Origin: a virus
Strand: one strand, 5' to 3'
DNA length: 39,202 bases
IMG/VR virus record: IMGVR_UViG_3300008110_000144
Location: 1 to 39,202 of that record
Position numbers and translations under genes: made by a program. The stretch's first letter is position 1, and the number at the start of each line of letters is the position of its first letter. The notes beneath the pieces were generated by a model. It searched no databases, was not told the DNA's origin, and saw nothing but the letters and a program-made list of their open reading frames with translations. Of the stretch, positions 1-6,355 are shown in pieces.

Positions 1-114
1 GGCGGGCTATGATAAAAAACATATTGATGTTATTCGCAAAGCTATGTGGAGTCTTTTTGATTTTTCAATTTTAATAAACAAGGTAGGTTCAAATGACAAC
101 TCAAACACAACAAG
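1..114. repeat. terminal direct repeat, left copy
   Basis: Bases 1-114 are identical to 39089-39202. The sequence therefore closes into a 39,088-bp circle, or the linear molecule has a 114-bp direct terminal repeat. The repeat lies inside coding sequence (the end of a 61-aa gene and the start of the DUF1376 gene). That fits an arbitrary opening of a circular map better than a dedicated packaging end, but the sequence alone cannot settle it. Confidence 0.97.
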
Positions 115-118
115 ATAA
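2..118 (+). CDS. small phage protein, 3' part (gene crosses the window ends)
   Basis: This is the C-terminal 38 codons plus stop (TAA at 116-118) of a gene that starts at 39021 and continues through the terminal repeat. Joined, it encodes 61 aa: a Lys/Glu-rich helical N-terminus, then a short segment around Met-Trp-Ser-Leu-Phe-Asp-Phe. I recognise no family. Its last 26 bases overlap the start of the DUF1376 replication gene at 93, and its tail codons are formed by that gene's ribosome-binding region, so the two are probably translationally coupled. Confidence 0.75.
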   Translation, partial: AGYDKKHIDVIRKAMWSLFDFSILINKVGSNDNSNTTR

Positions 119-806
119 ATTTATATATTTTCCAATATATTTAACTGATTATGTATCGGATTCGAGAAAATTAACTATGCTTCAAAGAGGAGCATTAATT
201 GATTTATCGGTATTATATTTTCAAGAAGATTTAAAAATTAATTACACAAAAGAGCAAATTTATAGACTTGTTTTTGCATTTTCAAAGGAGGAGCAGGAGG
301 CGGTCGATTTTATTTTAAATAATTATTTTACTCAAAGCGAAAATAAACCTATGGGTTTTTATTGGGTTTCTAATCGATTAAATCAATTAGGCGATAAGAT
401 ATTGAAACGATTGAATTCAAGTAGGGAAAATGGAAAAAAAGGAGGCAGGGGAAATAAAAAAGAAAATAAACCTATGGGTTTAAATCCGCTTAACCCAGAC
501 CAAAACCCAGATGAAAACATACTAAATGAAACTAAACTAAATGAAACTAAACCTAAACCTAAATCTAAATTATTTATTAAACCAACAATTGATGAAATTA
601 AAGATTATTGTTTAGAAAGAAAAAATAACATCGATGCAGAACATTTTTTTAATTTTTACGAAGCTAGAGCTTGGAAAGACATAAAAAACTGGAAAGCCTG
701 CGTTATTACTTGGGAAAAAAACAAAAATAAATTTAGTAATAATAGCTTTAACAACAATCAAAACAAAACACAGGGGGTATCAGAATGGAAGCGTATAATC
801 AGTTAA
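93..806 (+). CDS. DUF1376-type replication initiator / helicase loader
   Basis: 237 aa. Residues about 10-90 carry the DUF1376 pattern seen in YdaU-like phage replication proteins (FIYFPIYLTDYVSDSRKLT, then LQRGALIDLSVLYF). A low-complexity Lys/Asn/Thr/Pro linker follows, and the C-terminus has the FYEARAWKDIKNWKACVITW signature typical of phage replisome organisers. It probably recognises the origin or delivers the DnaB-family helicase encoded immediately downstream. The ATG at 93 follows AAGGTAGG. The 3' end overlaps the helicase gene by 22 nt. The overall class is fairly clear; the exact role (origin binding or loading) is inferred from position. Confidence 0.8.
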   Translation: MTTQTQQDKFIYFPIYLTDYVSDSRKLTMLQRGALIDLSVLYFQEDLKINYTKEQIYRLVFAFSKEEQEAVDFILNNYFTQSENKPMGFYWVSNRLNQLGDKILKRLNSSRENGKKGGRGNKKENKPMGLNPLNPDQNPDENILNETKLNETKPKPKSKLFIKPTIDEIKDYCLERKNNIDAEHFFNFYEARAWKDIKNWKACVITWEKNKNKFSNNSFNNNQNKTQGVSEWKRIIS

Positions 807-2167
807 ATCAAGAAATTTGTAATGTTGATGCAGAGCAAGCATTACTAGGCGCTATAATCCTTAATAATTATTATTGTTATTCGATTCAAGATATTCTTAA
901 ACCTGAGCATTTCTATTATGCTCCGCATGAAAAAATTTACTCACATATTCTTAAATGCTTAGAATCTTCGGTAATCGCTGACAAAATAACACTAAAGCAA
1001 CTCTTTGAAACAGATGAGGATATTAAGAAAAATGGAGGTATTAAATATCTTTCAACTTTAATGTATTGTGCTTCGGGTATCTTTGAAATTAAAGATTATG
1101 CAAAAATAATAATTGATTGTTGGAAGCGTAGAGAATTAAAAGGACATGTTGAAGAGTTATTAAAAAATATTTCTAATCCATCGAATTCGTTTCATGATTT
1201 ATCAAGCAATCTTTACCAAAAAATAGAAAGTCTTGATATTGATGAGCAAACTCAACCGCAACCAATCGCTAATGTTGTTGCAGAAAAATTAAATGATTTA
1301 ATGCACAAAACTAACAATGAAATTGTTTCAACTGGTTTTAGTGGATTAGATGATAAAACAGGAGGATTTAATAAAGGTTATCTTGTTATTATCGCTGGTC
1401 GCCCTTCAATGGGTAAAACTACATTTAGCCTTTGTTTAGCAAAAGAAATTGCTAAAAATGACCATGTGTGTTATATTTCGATTGAAATGACTTCTAAGCA
1501 AATTGTTTCAAAGATTCTTGGAAATGAAGCTAGCATTAATCTTAAAAAAATTAAGATGAATGATGTTAGCATTGAAGAATTAAAAATTGCAGGCAATGCT
1601 GGTGAGAGAATCGGAGAGTTAAAATTTAATATCGATTATCCAACGAAGGGAATAACAATAAGAAGCCTAAGAGCAAAGATTAAAAGACAGGTTGATAAAT
1701 TTAAAACTAAGATTGTTTTTATCGACCATTTGGGAAAAATTAAATCAGAAGGCAAGACTTGGAGCAAAAACGAAGAGGTATCGCAAATAACCAATTCTTT
1801 AAAAGACATCGCAAACGAGCTAGGAATAGTTATAGTTGTGTTATCTCAGTTATCAAGGGCAGTTGAGCAAAGACAAGATAAAAGACCTCAATTAAGCGAT
1901 TTAAGAGATTCTGGAAGCATAGAGCAAGATGCAGATATTGTTATGTTTTGCTTTCGTGCTGAATATTATCTTGAAAGAGCTATGCCAAGCAAAGTTTATG
2001 AACCAAACGATTATGCTGAGTGGGAGCGTGAATTAAGCAAGGTTAGGGGATTATGCGAAATCATAATCGCAAAAGCTAGAGAAGGAGAACCACAAACCGC
2101 TAGATTTACTTTTAATGGTAGCTACGGAAGATTCACTGAAATACAGGAGCAAAATGATTCATATTAA
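785..2167 (+). CDS. dnaB: replicative DNA helicase, DnaB family
   Basis: 460 aa, normal length for DnaB. The N-terminal domain (about 10-150) contains DAEQALLGAIILNN and the HFYYAPHEKIY region. The RecA-type ATPase domain has Walker A GRPSMGKT at 205-212, Walker B IVFID at about 310-314, and the conserved LSQLSRAVEQR and LSDLRDSGSIEQDADIVMF blocks. It unwinds DNA at the phage fork; no DNA polymerase or primase gene is visible, so the helicase presumably recruits host enzymes. The start at 785 lies 9 nt after AGGGGG and inside the previous gene, as expected for coupled translation. Confidence 0.95.
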   Translation: MEAYNQLNQEICNVDAEQALLGAIILNNYYCYSIQDILKPEHFYYAPHEKIYSHILKCLESSVIADKITLKQLFETDEDIKKNGGIKYLSTLMYCASGIFEIKDYAKIIIDCWKRRELKGHVEELLKNISNPSNSFHDLSSNLYQKIESLDIDEQTQPQPIANVVAEKLNDLMHKTNNEIVSTGFSGLDDKTGGFNKGYLVIIAGRPSMGKTTFSLCLAKEIAKNDHVCYISIEMTSKQIVSKILGNEASINLKKIKMNDVSIEELKIAGNAGERIGELKFNIDYPTKGITIRSLRAKIKRQVDKFKTKIVFIDHLGKIKSEGKTWSKNEEVSQITNSLKDIANELGIVIVVLSQLSRAVEQRQDKRPQLSDLRDSGSIEQDADIVMFCFRAEYYLERAMPSKVYEPNDYAEWERELSKVRGLCEIIIAKAREGEPQTARFTFNGSYGRFTEIQEQNDSY

Positions 2168-2357
2168 AACTATACTTGCAAAAGCTATTGAAAATGCAAG
2201 TAATGCAAAATTTTATCATCACAATCGAGATATTTTTATTAAATATTTCGAGAGCATTGAGCAATATCAGAATTTAATTGAAGCTGGCAATTTCAAGAAA
2301 ATTCAAGAAATAATCAGGAAGCAAACTGATTTTAACTTTAACAACTTTAACAATTAA
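2154..2357 (+). CDS. hypothetical protein, 67 aa
   Basis: I chose the ATG at 2154, 5 nt after AGGAG, overlapping the end of the helicase gene by 14 nt. The frame is open further upstream, but that extension lies entirely inside dnaB and has no ribosome-binding site. The product is helical, rich in Lys, Glu and Asn, and ends in an Asn/Phe tract encoded by a tandem TTTAACAAC-type repeat (2331-2352). No recognised domain. Position suggests a replication-module accessory protein. Confidence 0.7.
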   Translation: MIHIKTILAKAIENASNAKFYHHNRDIFIKYFESIEQYQNLIEAGNFKKIQEIIRKQTDFNFNNFNN

Positions 2358-2362
2358 AAACT

Positions 2363-2782
2363 ATGAAAACAACATCTTACGAAATTTCAAAAAAACTAAA
2401 AGAAGCTGGGTTTGAGGCTGAAACTAATTTTTATTGGTATTGCTACGATAATGGACGGGAGATGAGGCATATTGCAGATGCTGATGGTAAAGGCGATGTT
2501 GAAGCTTATGACCTCGAAACGCTACTCGACGCTTTGCCTGAGTCTATTCAATATAAAAAATATAAAAGCAGTGATTGGTATTACCTTTTTTTACGAGCTC
2601 CTTCACGATTCTCAGAAACAAATAAAACATTGGGTTATTATTGTGAGTGTCATGAATATAGGGATAATTACAGTATGGGCAATGGTATTTTTGAAGTTTC
2701 TAAATTATCTCCAAACGAATCACTCGCTGATACCGCTGGCAGAATGTGGCTATTATTGAAAGAAAAGGGGTTAATATGCTAA
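2363..2782 (+). CDS. conserved phage protein, 139 aa, function unknown
   Basis: Soluble protein with an N-terminal YEISKKLKEAGFEAE segment, a central YDLETLLDALPES block and a C-terminal ESLADTAGRMWLLLKEKGL helix. This arrangement looks like small hypothetical proteins common in phages, but I cannot assign a function. Aromatic residues and the CEC pair at mid-length are notable; no full metal site is obvious. The ATG follows the AAAAACT context that recurs before many + arc genes. Its stop overlaps a tiny frame at 2776. Confidence 0.75.
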   Translation: MKTTSYEISKKLKEAGFEAETNFYWYCYDNGREMRHIADADGKGDVEAYDLETLLDALPESIQYKKYKSSDWYYLFLRAPSRFSETNKTLGYYCECHEYRDNYSMGNGIFEVSKLSPNESLADTAGRMWLLLKEKGLIC

Positions 2783-2838
2783 CAATTACTATAATTTACT
2801 GCACCATTTTATTATTGGGTATTATTTCAACCCTATGA
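2776..2838 (+). CDS. possible 20-aa hydrophobic micropeptide
   Basis: A short frame encoding MLTITIIYCTILLLGIISTL, almost entirely hydrophobic and long enough for one membrane pass. It starts inside the stop region of the previous gene after AAAGGGGTTAAT and ends with a TGA overlapping the ATG of the receiver-domain gene (ATGA). It could be a real micropeptide or merely a coupling frame that carries ribosomes into the receiver gene. Confidence 0.4.
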   Translation: MLTITIIYCTILLLGIISTL

Positions 2839-3146
2839 ACATCTTAATAATTGAAGATTGCCGAATCATGACCTTTCTATGGAAACTACAAGCCAAGGAA
2901 GCGGGACATATAACAACTTGTTGCGAATACAAGCATGAGGCACTCGAATTATTAAGAAGCAATGTTTATGACTTAATTATACTCGATAATAATTTAAGCG
3001 GTGAATTAGGACTAGAAATTGCGAAAGAAATAAAAGACATTACTAAAACTAAAATAATATTATCCAGTGCCGATGATGACCTTGTCGGCAATGAATTTAT
3101 CGATGATGTTATTGGTAAAAAACAACTTAATTTTAAAGATTTATAA
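2835..3146 (+). CDS. stand-alone response-regulator receiver (CheY-like) protein
   Basis: 103 aa, slightly shorter than a typical 120-aa receiver domain. The acidic pair is E7-D8 (ILIIEDCR), the predicted phospho-acceptor is D51 (DLIILDNNLSG), the hydroxyl position is S77/S78 (KIILSSAD), and a Lys occurs at 95/96 (GKKQL) where the conserved Lys is expected. There is no output domain and no sensor kinase in the window. It may accept phosphate from a host kinase, act as a decoy for host signalling, or bind a partner without phosphorylation. The start overlaps the stop of the 20-aa frame. Fold assignment is strong; role is unknown. Confidence 0.85.
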   Translation: MNILIIEDCRIMTFLWKLQAKEAGHITTCCEYKHEALELLRSNVYDLIILDNNLSGELGLEIAKEIKDITKTKIILSSADDDLVGNEFIDDVIGKKQLNFKDL

Positions 3147-3163
3147 AATAATTAAAATAATTC

Positions 3164-3192
3164 TTGACTATTAATCGAGGCTTGTTTATATT
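3164..3192 (+). promoter_or_regulatory. sigma70-like promoter for structured RNA locus 1
   Basis: TTGACT at 3164-3169, a 17-nt spacer, and TATATT at 3187-3192. Predicted transcription start is near 3199, between the receiver gene and the structured non-coding stretch. Confidence 0.8.
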
Positions 3193-3198
3193 GATTGG

Positions 3199-3460
3199 AA
3201 CACTACTAAAAAAACTAACAAAGTCAAGCTTTAAGACTTAATTTAAAATAGAAGCAAAATACGATTTATTTATAAGTCGGAGCGGGTAAGCGTCTGTATC
3301 GGAAGATAAGAATTAATAAACCTTACTAGTTTTTTAATTTACCAGCCGATGGACTTCGGCATGAGGGAATATAGAGGGCATAACAAAGCGGAATTGTGTA
3401 TAGCGGTTTCGTGAGGTGCAATAAAGCCGAGAGGCATGCGGGGCTTTGTTAATAAATCGT
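3199..3460 (+). ncRNA. structured RNA locus 1, domain I
   Basis: Non-coding and visibly richer in G and C than its flanks. A closing helix ACGATTTATT (3261-3270) pairs with AATAAATCGT (3451-3460). Inside it are AACAAAGC/GCTTTGTT (3382-3389/3443-3450), a GNRA hairpin TATC-GGAA-GATA (3297-3308), GCCGA/TCGGC (3345-3349/3356-3360) and GCC-GAGA-GGC (3426-3435). No credible gene is seen here. The RNA family is unknown to me; large phage ornate RNAs such as GOLLD and ROOL should be tested by covariance model. The true 3' end may lie beyond the tRNA-like elements that follow. Confidence 0.75.
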
Positions 3461-3618
3461 GAATATTTAAATGGCTAGTGTTGTGAGCCTTAGTTGGACA
3501 AGGCGGCGACCATAAAGATATATGGGTTCAAGTCCCATTTAATAGTTTAATGGCAAAACATCTTTCCACCGCAATTTGCAGGTTCGAGTCCTGCCAACAC
3601 TAGCTTTTTAAATATTTA
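3460..3618 (+). ncRNA. double tRNA-like element closed by a 24-position stem
   Basis: Bases 3460-3483 pair with 3595-3618 over 24 positions with one mismatch (3472/3606). Inside, in order: a D-arm-like hairpin with GG in the loop (GCCT/AGGC, 3487-3504), a T-arm with canonical loop (ATGGG-TTCAAGT-CCCAT, 3522-3538), a second D-arm-like hairpin (GTTT/AAAC, 3545-3559) and a second T-arm (GCAGG-TTCGAGT-CCTGC, 3578-3594). Neither unit has its own anticodon arm. Instead the two linkers pair with each other: AAAGAT (3514-3519) with ATCTTT (3560-3565), and GCG (3506-3508) with CGC (3570-3572). It therefore reads as two tRNA elbows joined through one anticodon-like stem. Not a conventional tRNA. Confidence 0.7.
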
Positions 3619-3688
3619 GCTGGCACGGTTAAAGATGGTGCGAAAATACTTTATTTACGGGCTTGGTCGCTCCTCTGAATAAAGGGTA

Positions 3689-3786
3689 GATTGTGTAGAG
3701 GAAGACTAGCCGTAGAAATACGCGTTATCAACGGTAGAAAGGGTTCTAGTGCCGTCTTAGTGTGGGTTCAAGTCCCGCCACAATTG
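3689..3786 (+). ncRNA. tRNA-like element with acceptor and T-arm but no normal D/anticodon arms
   Basis: GATTGTG (3689-3695) pairs with CACAATT (3779-3785) as a 7-bp acceptor stem with one G-U pair. It stacks on a canonical T-arm GTGGG-TTCAAGT-CCCGC (3762-3778). In place of D and anticodon arms there is a GNRA hairpin CGTA-GAAA-TACG (3711-3722) and a long hairpin ACGGTAGAA/TTCTA-GTG-CCGT (3731-3755). No CCA is encoded. It resembles the acceptor/T-arm domain of tmRNA in outline but lacks its conserved features. Bases 3619-3688 hold further possible pairing (CTTTATT with AATAAAG). Confidence 0.6.
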
Positions 3787-3814
3787 CAGTTAGCCTTCTT
3801 TAAAAAGACAATAT

Positions 3815-3826
3815 TATTAACTTAAA
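3815..3826 (+). promoter_or_regulatory. TATTAACTTAAA leader motif
   Basis: Ends 10 nt before the ATG at 3837; no Shine-Dalgarno sequence is present. One of eight similar sites. Confidence 0.6.
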
Positions 3827-3836
3827 TTTAAAAACT

Positions 3837-4217
3837 ATGAAAAAATATATTTTATTAGGAACTATTTTATTATTGTCAGCTTGCGGTTATTCTTCAATTG
3901 ATAACGAAGCGATTGGTCAAGTAAAAAAAACAATGACTATAACCCCTATTTTTTGCCCTCAATATAAAGTGGCAGATATTATAGTTGGATCTCAACAAGC
4001 TCTTGAACAAGCTTTTTATATTCAAAATGCAAATAAAACTAATAATTCAAATAGCATGAATCTTCATACAGCAATTATCGTATCTGTTGAACAAAATAAA
4101 ATTTTACAACAAGCTTTAGAGAAAGGTAAAACTATTAAATTTACTTACAATGAAGAAAGAATAACTTTTTGCACAACTTCACGCTTATTTATGAAATCTG
4201 TAGAAATTATTGAATAA
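3837..4217 (+). CDS. small lipoprotein, 126 aa
   Basis: A lipoprotein signal peptide is clear: MKKYILLGTILLLSAC, with lipobox LLSAC and Cys16 as the acylation site. The mature part (about 110 aa) is Asn/Lys-rich with two further cysteines and no recognised domain. Phage lipoproteins of this size sometimes exclude superinfecting phages or sit in the outer membrane, but nothing here proves that role. It directly follows structured RNA locus 1 and could be read from the same promoter. It starts the group of genes preceded by the TTAACTTAAA leader motif. Confidence 0.8.
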   Translation: MKKYILLGTILLLSACGYSSIDNEAIGQVKKTMTITPIFCPQYKVADIIVGSQQALEQAFYIQNANKTNNSNSMNLHTAIIVSVEQNKILQQALEKGKTIKFTYNEERITFCTTSRLFMKSVEIIE

Positions 4218-4236
4218 AATTAAATTATCTAAACAA

Positions 4237-4248
4237 TATTAACTTAAA
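4237..4248 (+). promoter_or_regulatory. TATTAACTTAAA leader motif
   Basis: Ends 9 nt before the ATG at 4258; no Shine-Dalgarno sequence. Confidence 0.6.
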
Positions 4249-4257
4249 ATAAAACTT

Positions 4258-4887
4258 ATGAAAAAACACATTTTAGTAAACAACAAAAAGGAAATTTTTG
4301 AAAGAAATCAAATTATTTCAATTCAATTGTCTTGGAATAAATTAAAACGTGAATATACTTACAAATGGCTTGATGTATTCCAAGCCTGCAATTATGACGA
4401 ACAAAGAAACATTTTAGGCGTTAATTATGTTGCTTATGCAATCGCTAAAACTAGACAATGGTTAAATTGCCCAGCCTTGCCTTATATCGAAGCTTTCACT
4501 GATGCGGAAAATCTTGAGATGCAACAAGAATTGCAAAAGCGTTTGTGCGTGTCGGAAATGAAAAGGCTAATAAAAGTAAATCAAGAAATTAGATTCCATA
4601 ATACAGAATACGGCATTGAGGGAGCTGGAAAGAATATTAGAGAAGCAATTAAATCATTTATCGATAATGCGGTTGAATCTTTTATTAAAGACGACATTGA
4701 CCCACGGGGCGACCATGAGGAATATCGAGAAATATGTTTCTATAATATGGAACATTGCGAAGTATATTTGCCTAAAAAATATGTCAATAAAATTTGGGAC
4801 GAAATCGAAAATAGACTTGGTGAAGAAAAAGAAATAGATGAAGCAACGAAAGCCGAAAAGATTTGGGAAATGAAAGAGGAAAGATAA
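4258..4887 (+). CDS. hypothetical protein, 209 aa
   Basis: Soluble, charged protein with no signal peptide or membrane span. Visible features are a Trp-rich region (SWNKLKREYTYKWLDVF; TRQWLNCPALPY), a central segment beginning GIEGAGKNIREAIKSFIDNA, and an acidic C-terminal helix. I recognise no family. The gene follows the TTAACTTAAA leader and its stop is followed one base later by the ATG of the next gene, so the block to 5412 looks like one unit. Confidence 0.75.
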   Translation: MKKHILVNNKKEIFERNQIISIQLSWNKLKREYTYKWLDVFQACNYDEQRNILGVNYVAYAIAKTRQWLNCPALPYIEAFTDAENLEMQQELQKRLCVSEMKRLIKVNQEIRFHNTEYGIEGAGKNIREAIKSFIDNAVESFIKDDIDPRGDHEEYREICFYNMEHCEVYLPKKYVNKIWDEIENRLGEEKEIDEATKAEKIWEMKEER

Positions 4888-4888
4888 T

Positions 4889-5092
4889 ATGTTAAACTTT
4901 TTTAAAAGAGAACGGCGGGAACAAGAGCTTAAAGATAAGCTTTTTATAGAATCCATGTCGGCAATTAACAAAGTTCAAACTATGGCAATTGTCGCACAAA
5001 CTACTTTAAAAATATACGAAGACCACCTTATTGCTAAAGCTAAAATTGCAAAATTACGCAATGAAGCCGAACAACTTTTTAAAAATTTATGA
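4889..5092 (+). CDS. hypothetical protein, 67 aa, helical
   Basis: Small, strongly helical Lys/Glu/Ala-rich protein (IAKAKIAKLRNEAEQLFKNL at the C-terminus) with likely coiled-coil character. The ATG sits one base after the previous stop, and the stop overlaps the next ATG (TTATGA context). No recognised function. Confidence 0.65.
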   Translation: MLNFFKRERREQELKDKLFIESMSAINKVQTMAIVAQTTLKIYEDHLIAKAKIAKLRNEAEQLFKNL

Positions 5093-5412
5093 ACAACGAA
5101 GCACAAACCCAGCACTTTATTATTCTCCAAAAAATCAAAGAACTTGATTTTGTTGAAGGTAAAACATTAACTGAGATTGCTAAAAAGCTTGGGACGAATA
5201 GAGCGATAATTTGGTCTATTAAAACTAAGATTGAAGCTCATCAAGATTGTATCGAGGGTAATTTTAAAAAGCTTATAACAACTTATAAAAAATCACATTA
5301 CAAAAAGATTAATCTAAAAAAATATAAAGATTATTATGTTTTTTCTGAGCCTAAGCTTTATGTAATTTGTTATAAGAAATCGGATAAATTTAAAGAACTA
5401 ATGGGGATATAA
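5089..5412 (+). CDS. helix-turn-helix DNA-binding protein, 107 aa
   Basis: Residues about 23-46 form a plausible HTH: LTEIAKKLGTNRAIIWSIKT, where the EIAKKLGTNRA core matches a recognition-helix layout. The remainder is basic (Lys-rich) with a YVFSEPKLYVICYK strand-like segment. It could regulate the promoter just downstream (5431) or bind elsewhere in the control regions. It overlaps the preceding gene by 4 nt. Confidence 0.65.
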   Translation: MNNEAQTQHFIILQKIKELDFVEGKTLTEIAKKLGTNRAIIWSIKTKIEAHQDCIEGNFKKLITTYKKSHYKKINLKKYKDYYVFSEPKLYVICYKKSDKFKELMGI

Positions 5413-5430
5413 AAAAATAAATAATAGGAT

Positions 5431-5459
5431 TTGACAACTAATAAACACTTGATTAATAT
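5431..5459 (+). promoter_or_regulatory. sigma70-like promoter for the recombination operon
   Basis: TTGACA at 5431-5436, 17-nt spacer, TAATAT at 5454-5459. Predicted start near 5466, leaving a leader of about 40 nt before recT. Confidence 0.8.
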
Positions 5460-5479
5460 AGGGCTACACCATAAAAAAA

Positions 5480-5491
5480 TATTAACTTAAA
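5480..5491 (+). promoter_or_regulatory. TATTAACTTAAA leader motif
   Basis: Lies between the promoter and recT. Its end is 15 nt before the ATG at 5507, longer than the 9-10 nt seen at the other copies. Confidence 0.55.
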
Positions 5492-5506
5492 ATAAAAAAC
5501 AAAACT

Positions 5507-6355
5507 ATGAAAAATGAAACTAAAGGATTATCAGTAATTCAAAAAATCGAAACAACATTATTAGATAAATTGCCTCAATTTTATAATGGCGATGCTAATA
5601 AATATATTAAATCAGTATTGCTTGAAATTGCTAAAAGCAAATCAGACTCAAAAAAAGATTTATCAGTTTGCACCCCGCTTTCAATTTTAACGGCAGTAAA
5701 ACAAGCGGTTGATTTAGGACTTGAAATTGATTCAAGGCAACATTGCCACTTAATCAAATATGGAGATAATGCTCAATTGCAAATTGGTTATCGTGGTTTT
5801 ATTTATGCTATTAAAAGAGCCTATCCCGATGCAAATATTGTTGTAAATCTTGTAAAAGAAGGCGATATATTTTCAATTAAAAAAGATGGCGATATTGAAG
5901 AGTATAACCACACAATAAAAGACCCGTTCGCAGGACAAGATAAAATCATTGGCGGTTATTGCTATATTTCTTTTACTCTTGGAAATAGAAAAATTGCTAA
6001 AGTTGAAACTGTATCAAAAGAAGAAATAAATAGAATCAAAGGAAGTGCTAAACAAGATTTTATTTGGAAAGCTTGGTTTGAAGAGAAAGCGAAGGTAGCA
6101 ATAATTAGAAGAGGTTGCAAAGTAATATTTGCGGGCTTAAGCAATGATTTATTAGATAATCTTGTAAATAAAGATAATGAGAATTTTGATTTAAACCAAG
6201 AAACTAAATCAGAACCAAAAATTATTAACGATTTACCAAAAGTTGATTTTGAAGCGGAAGACGAAGTTGTTGAAAAACAAGAAACGGCTTTGACTCAAGA
6301 AGAAATTGACGCTATCAAAGCAGAAGAATTTAGAGTTGCTAAGGAGGGTGAATAA
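5507..6355 (+). CDS. recT: RecT family single-strand DNA annealing protein
   Basis: 282 aa, normal for RecT. The family core is visible: CTPLSILTAVKQAVDLGLEI (about 60-79), then HCHLIKYGDNAQLQIGYRGF, then the SKEEINRIKGSAKQDFIWKA region and KVAIIRRGCKVI. It anneals complementary single strands during phage recombination and genome concatemer processing. It is paired with the exonuclease that begins at its stop codon (TAATG overlap). The C-terminal tail is acidic. It has its own promoter upstream. Confidence 0.93.
   Translation: MKNETKGLSVIQKIETTLLDKLPQFYNGDANKYIKSVLLEIAKSKSDSKKDLSVCTPLSILTAVKQAVDLGLEIDSRQHCHLIKYGDNAQLQIGYRGFIYAIKRAYPDANIVVNLVKEGDIFSIKKDGDIEEYNHTIKDPFAGQDKIIGGYCYISFTLGNRKIAKVETVSKEEINRIKGSAKQDFIWKAWFEEKAKVAIIRRGCKVIFAGLSNDLLDNLVNKDNENFDLNQETKSEPKIINDLPKVDFEAEDEVVEKQETALTQEEIDAIKAEEFRVAKEGE

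Noticed and set aside
2115-2153. Longer N-terminus for the 67-aa protein
   Set aside because: The extension lies inside dnaB and has no ribosome-binding site, while AGGAG precedes 2154.
3477-3602. A normal tRNA gene, possibly with an intron
   Set aside because: The acceptor stem and 3' T-arm fit, but the interior contains a second T-arm and D-arm and no anticodon stem-loop. No group I intron core motifs were recognised.
3689-3786. tmRNA
   Set aside because: It has an acceptor/T-arm domain but no tag reading frame, no recognisable D-loop consensus and only about 98 nt.
4654-4971. Leftward 105-aa hydrophobic frame
   Set aside because: It is antisense to two well-placed rightward genes, Phe/Ile-rich as expected of the complement of Lys-rich codons, and has no ribosome-binding site.
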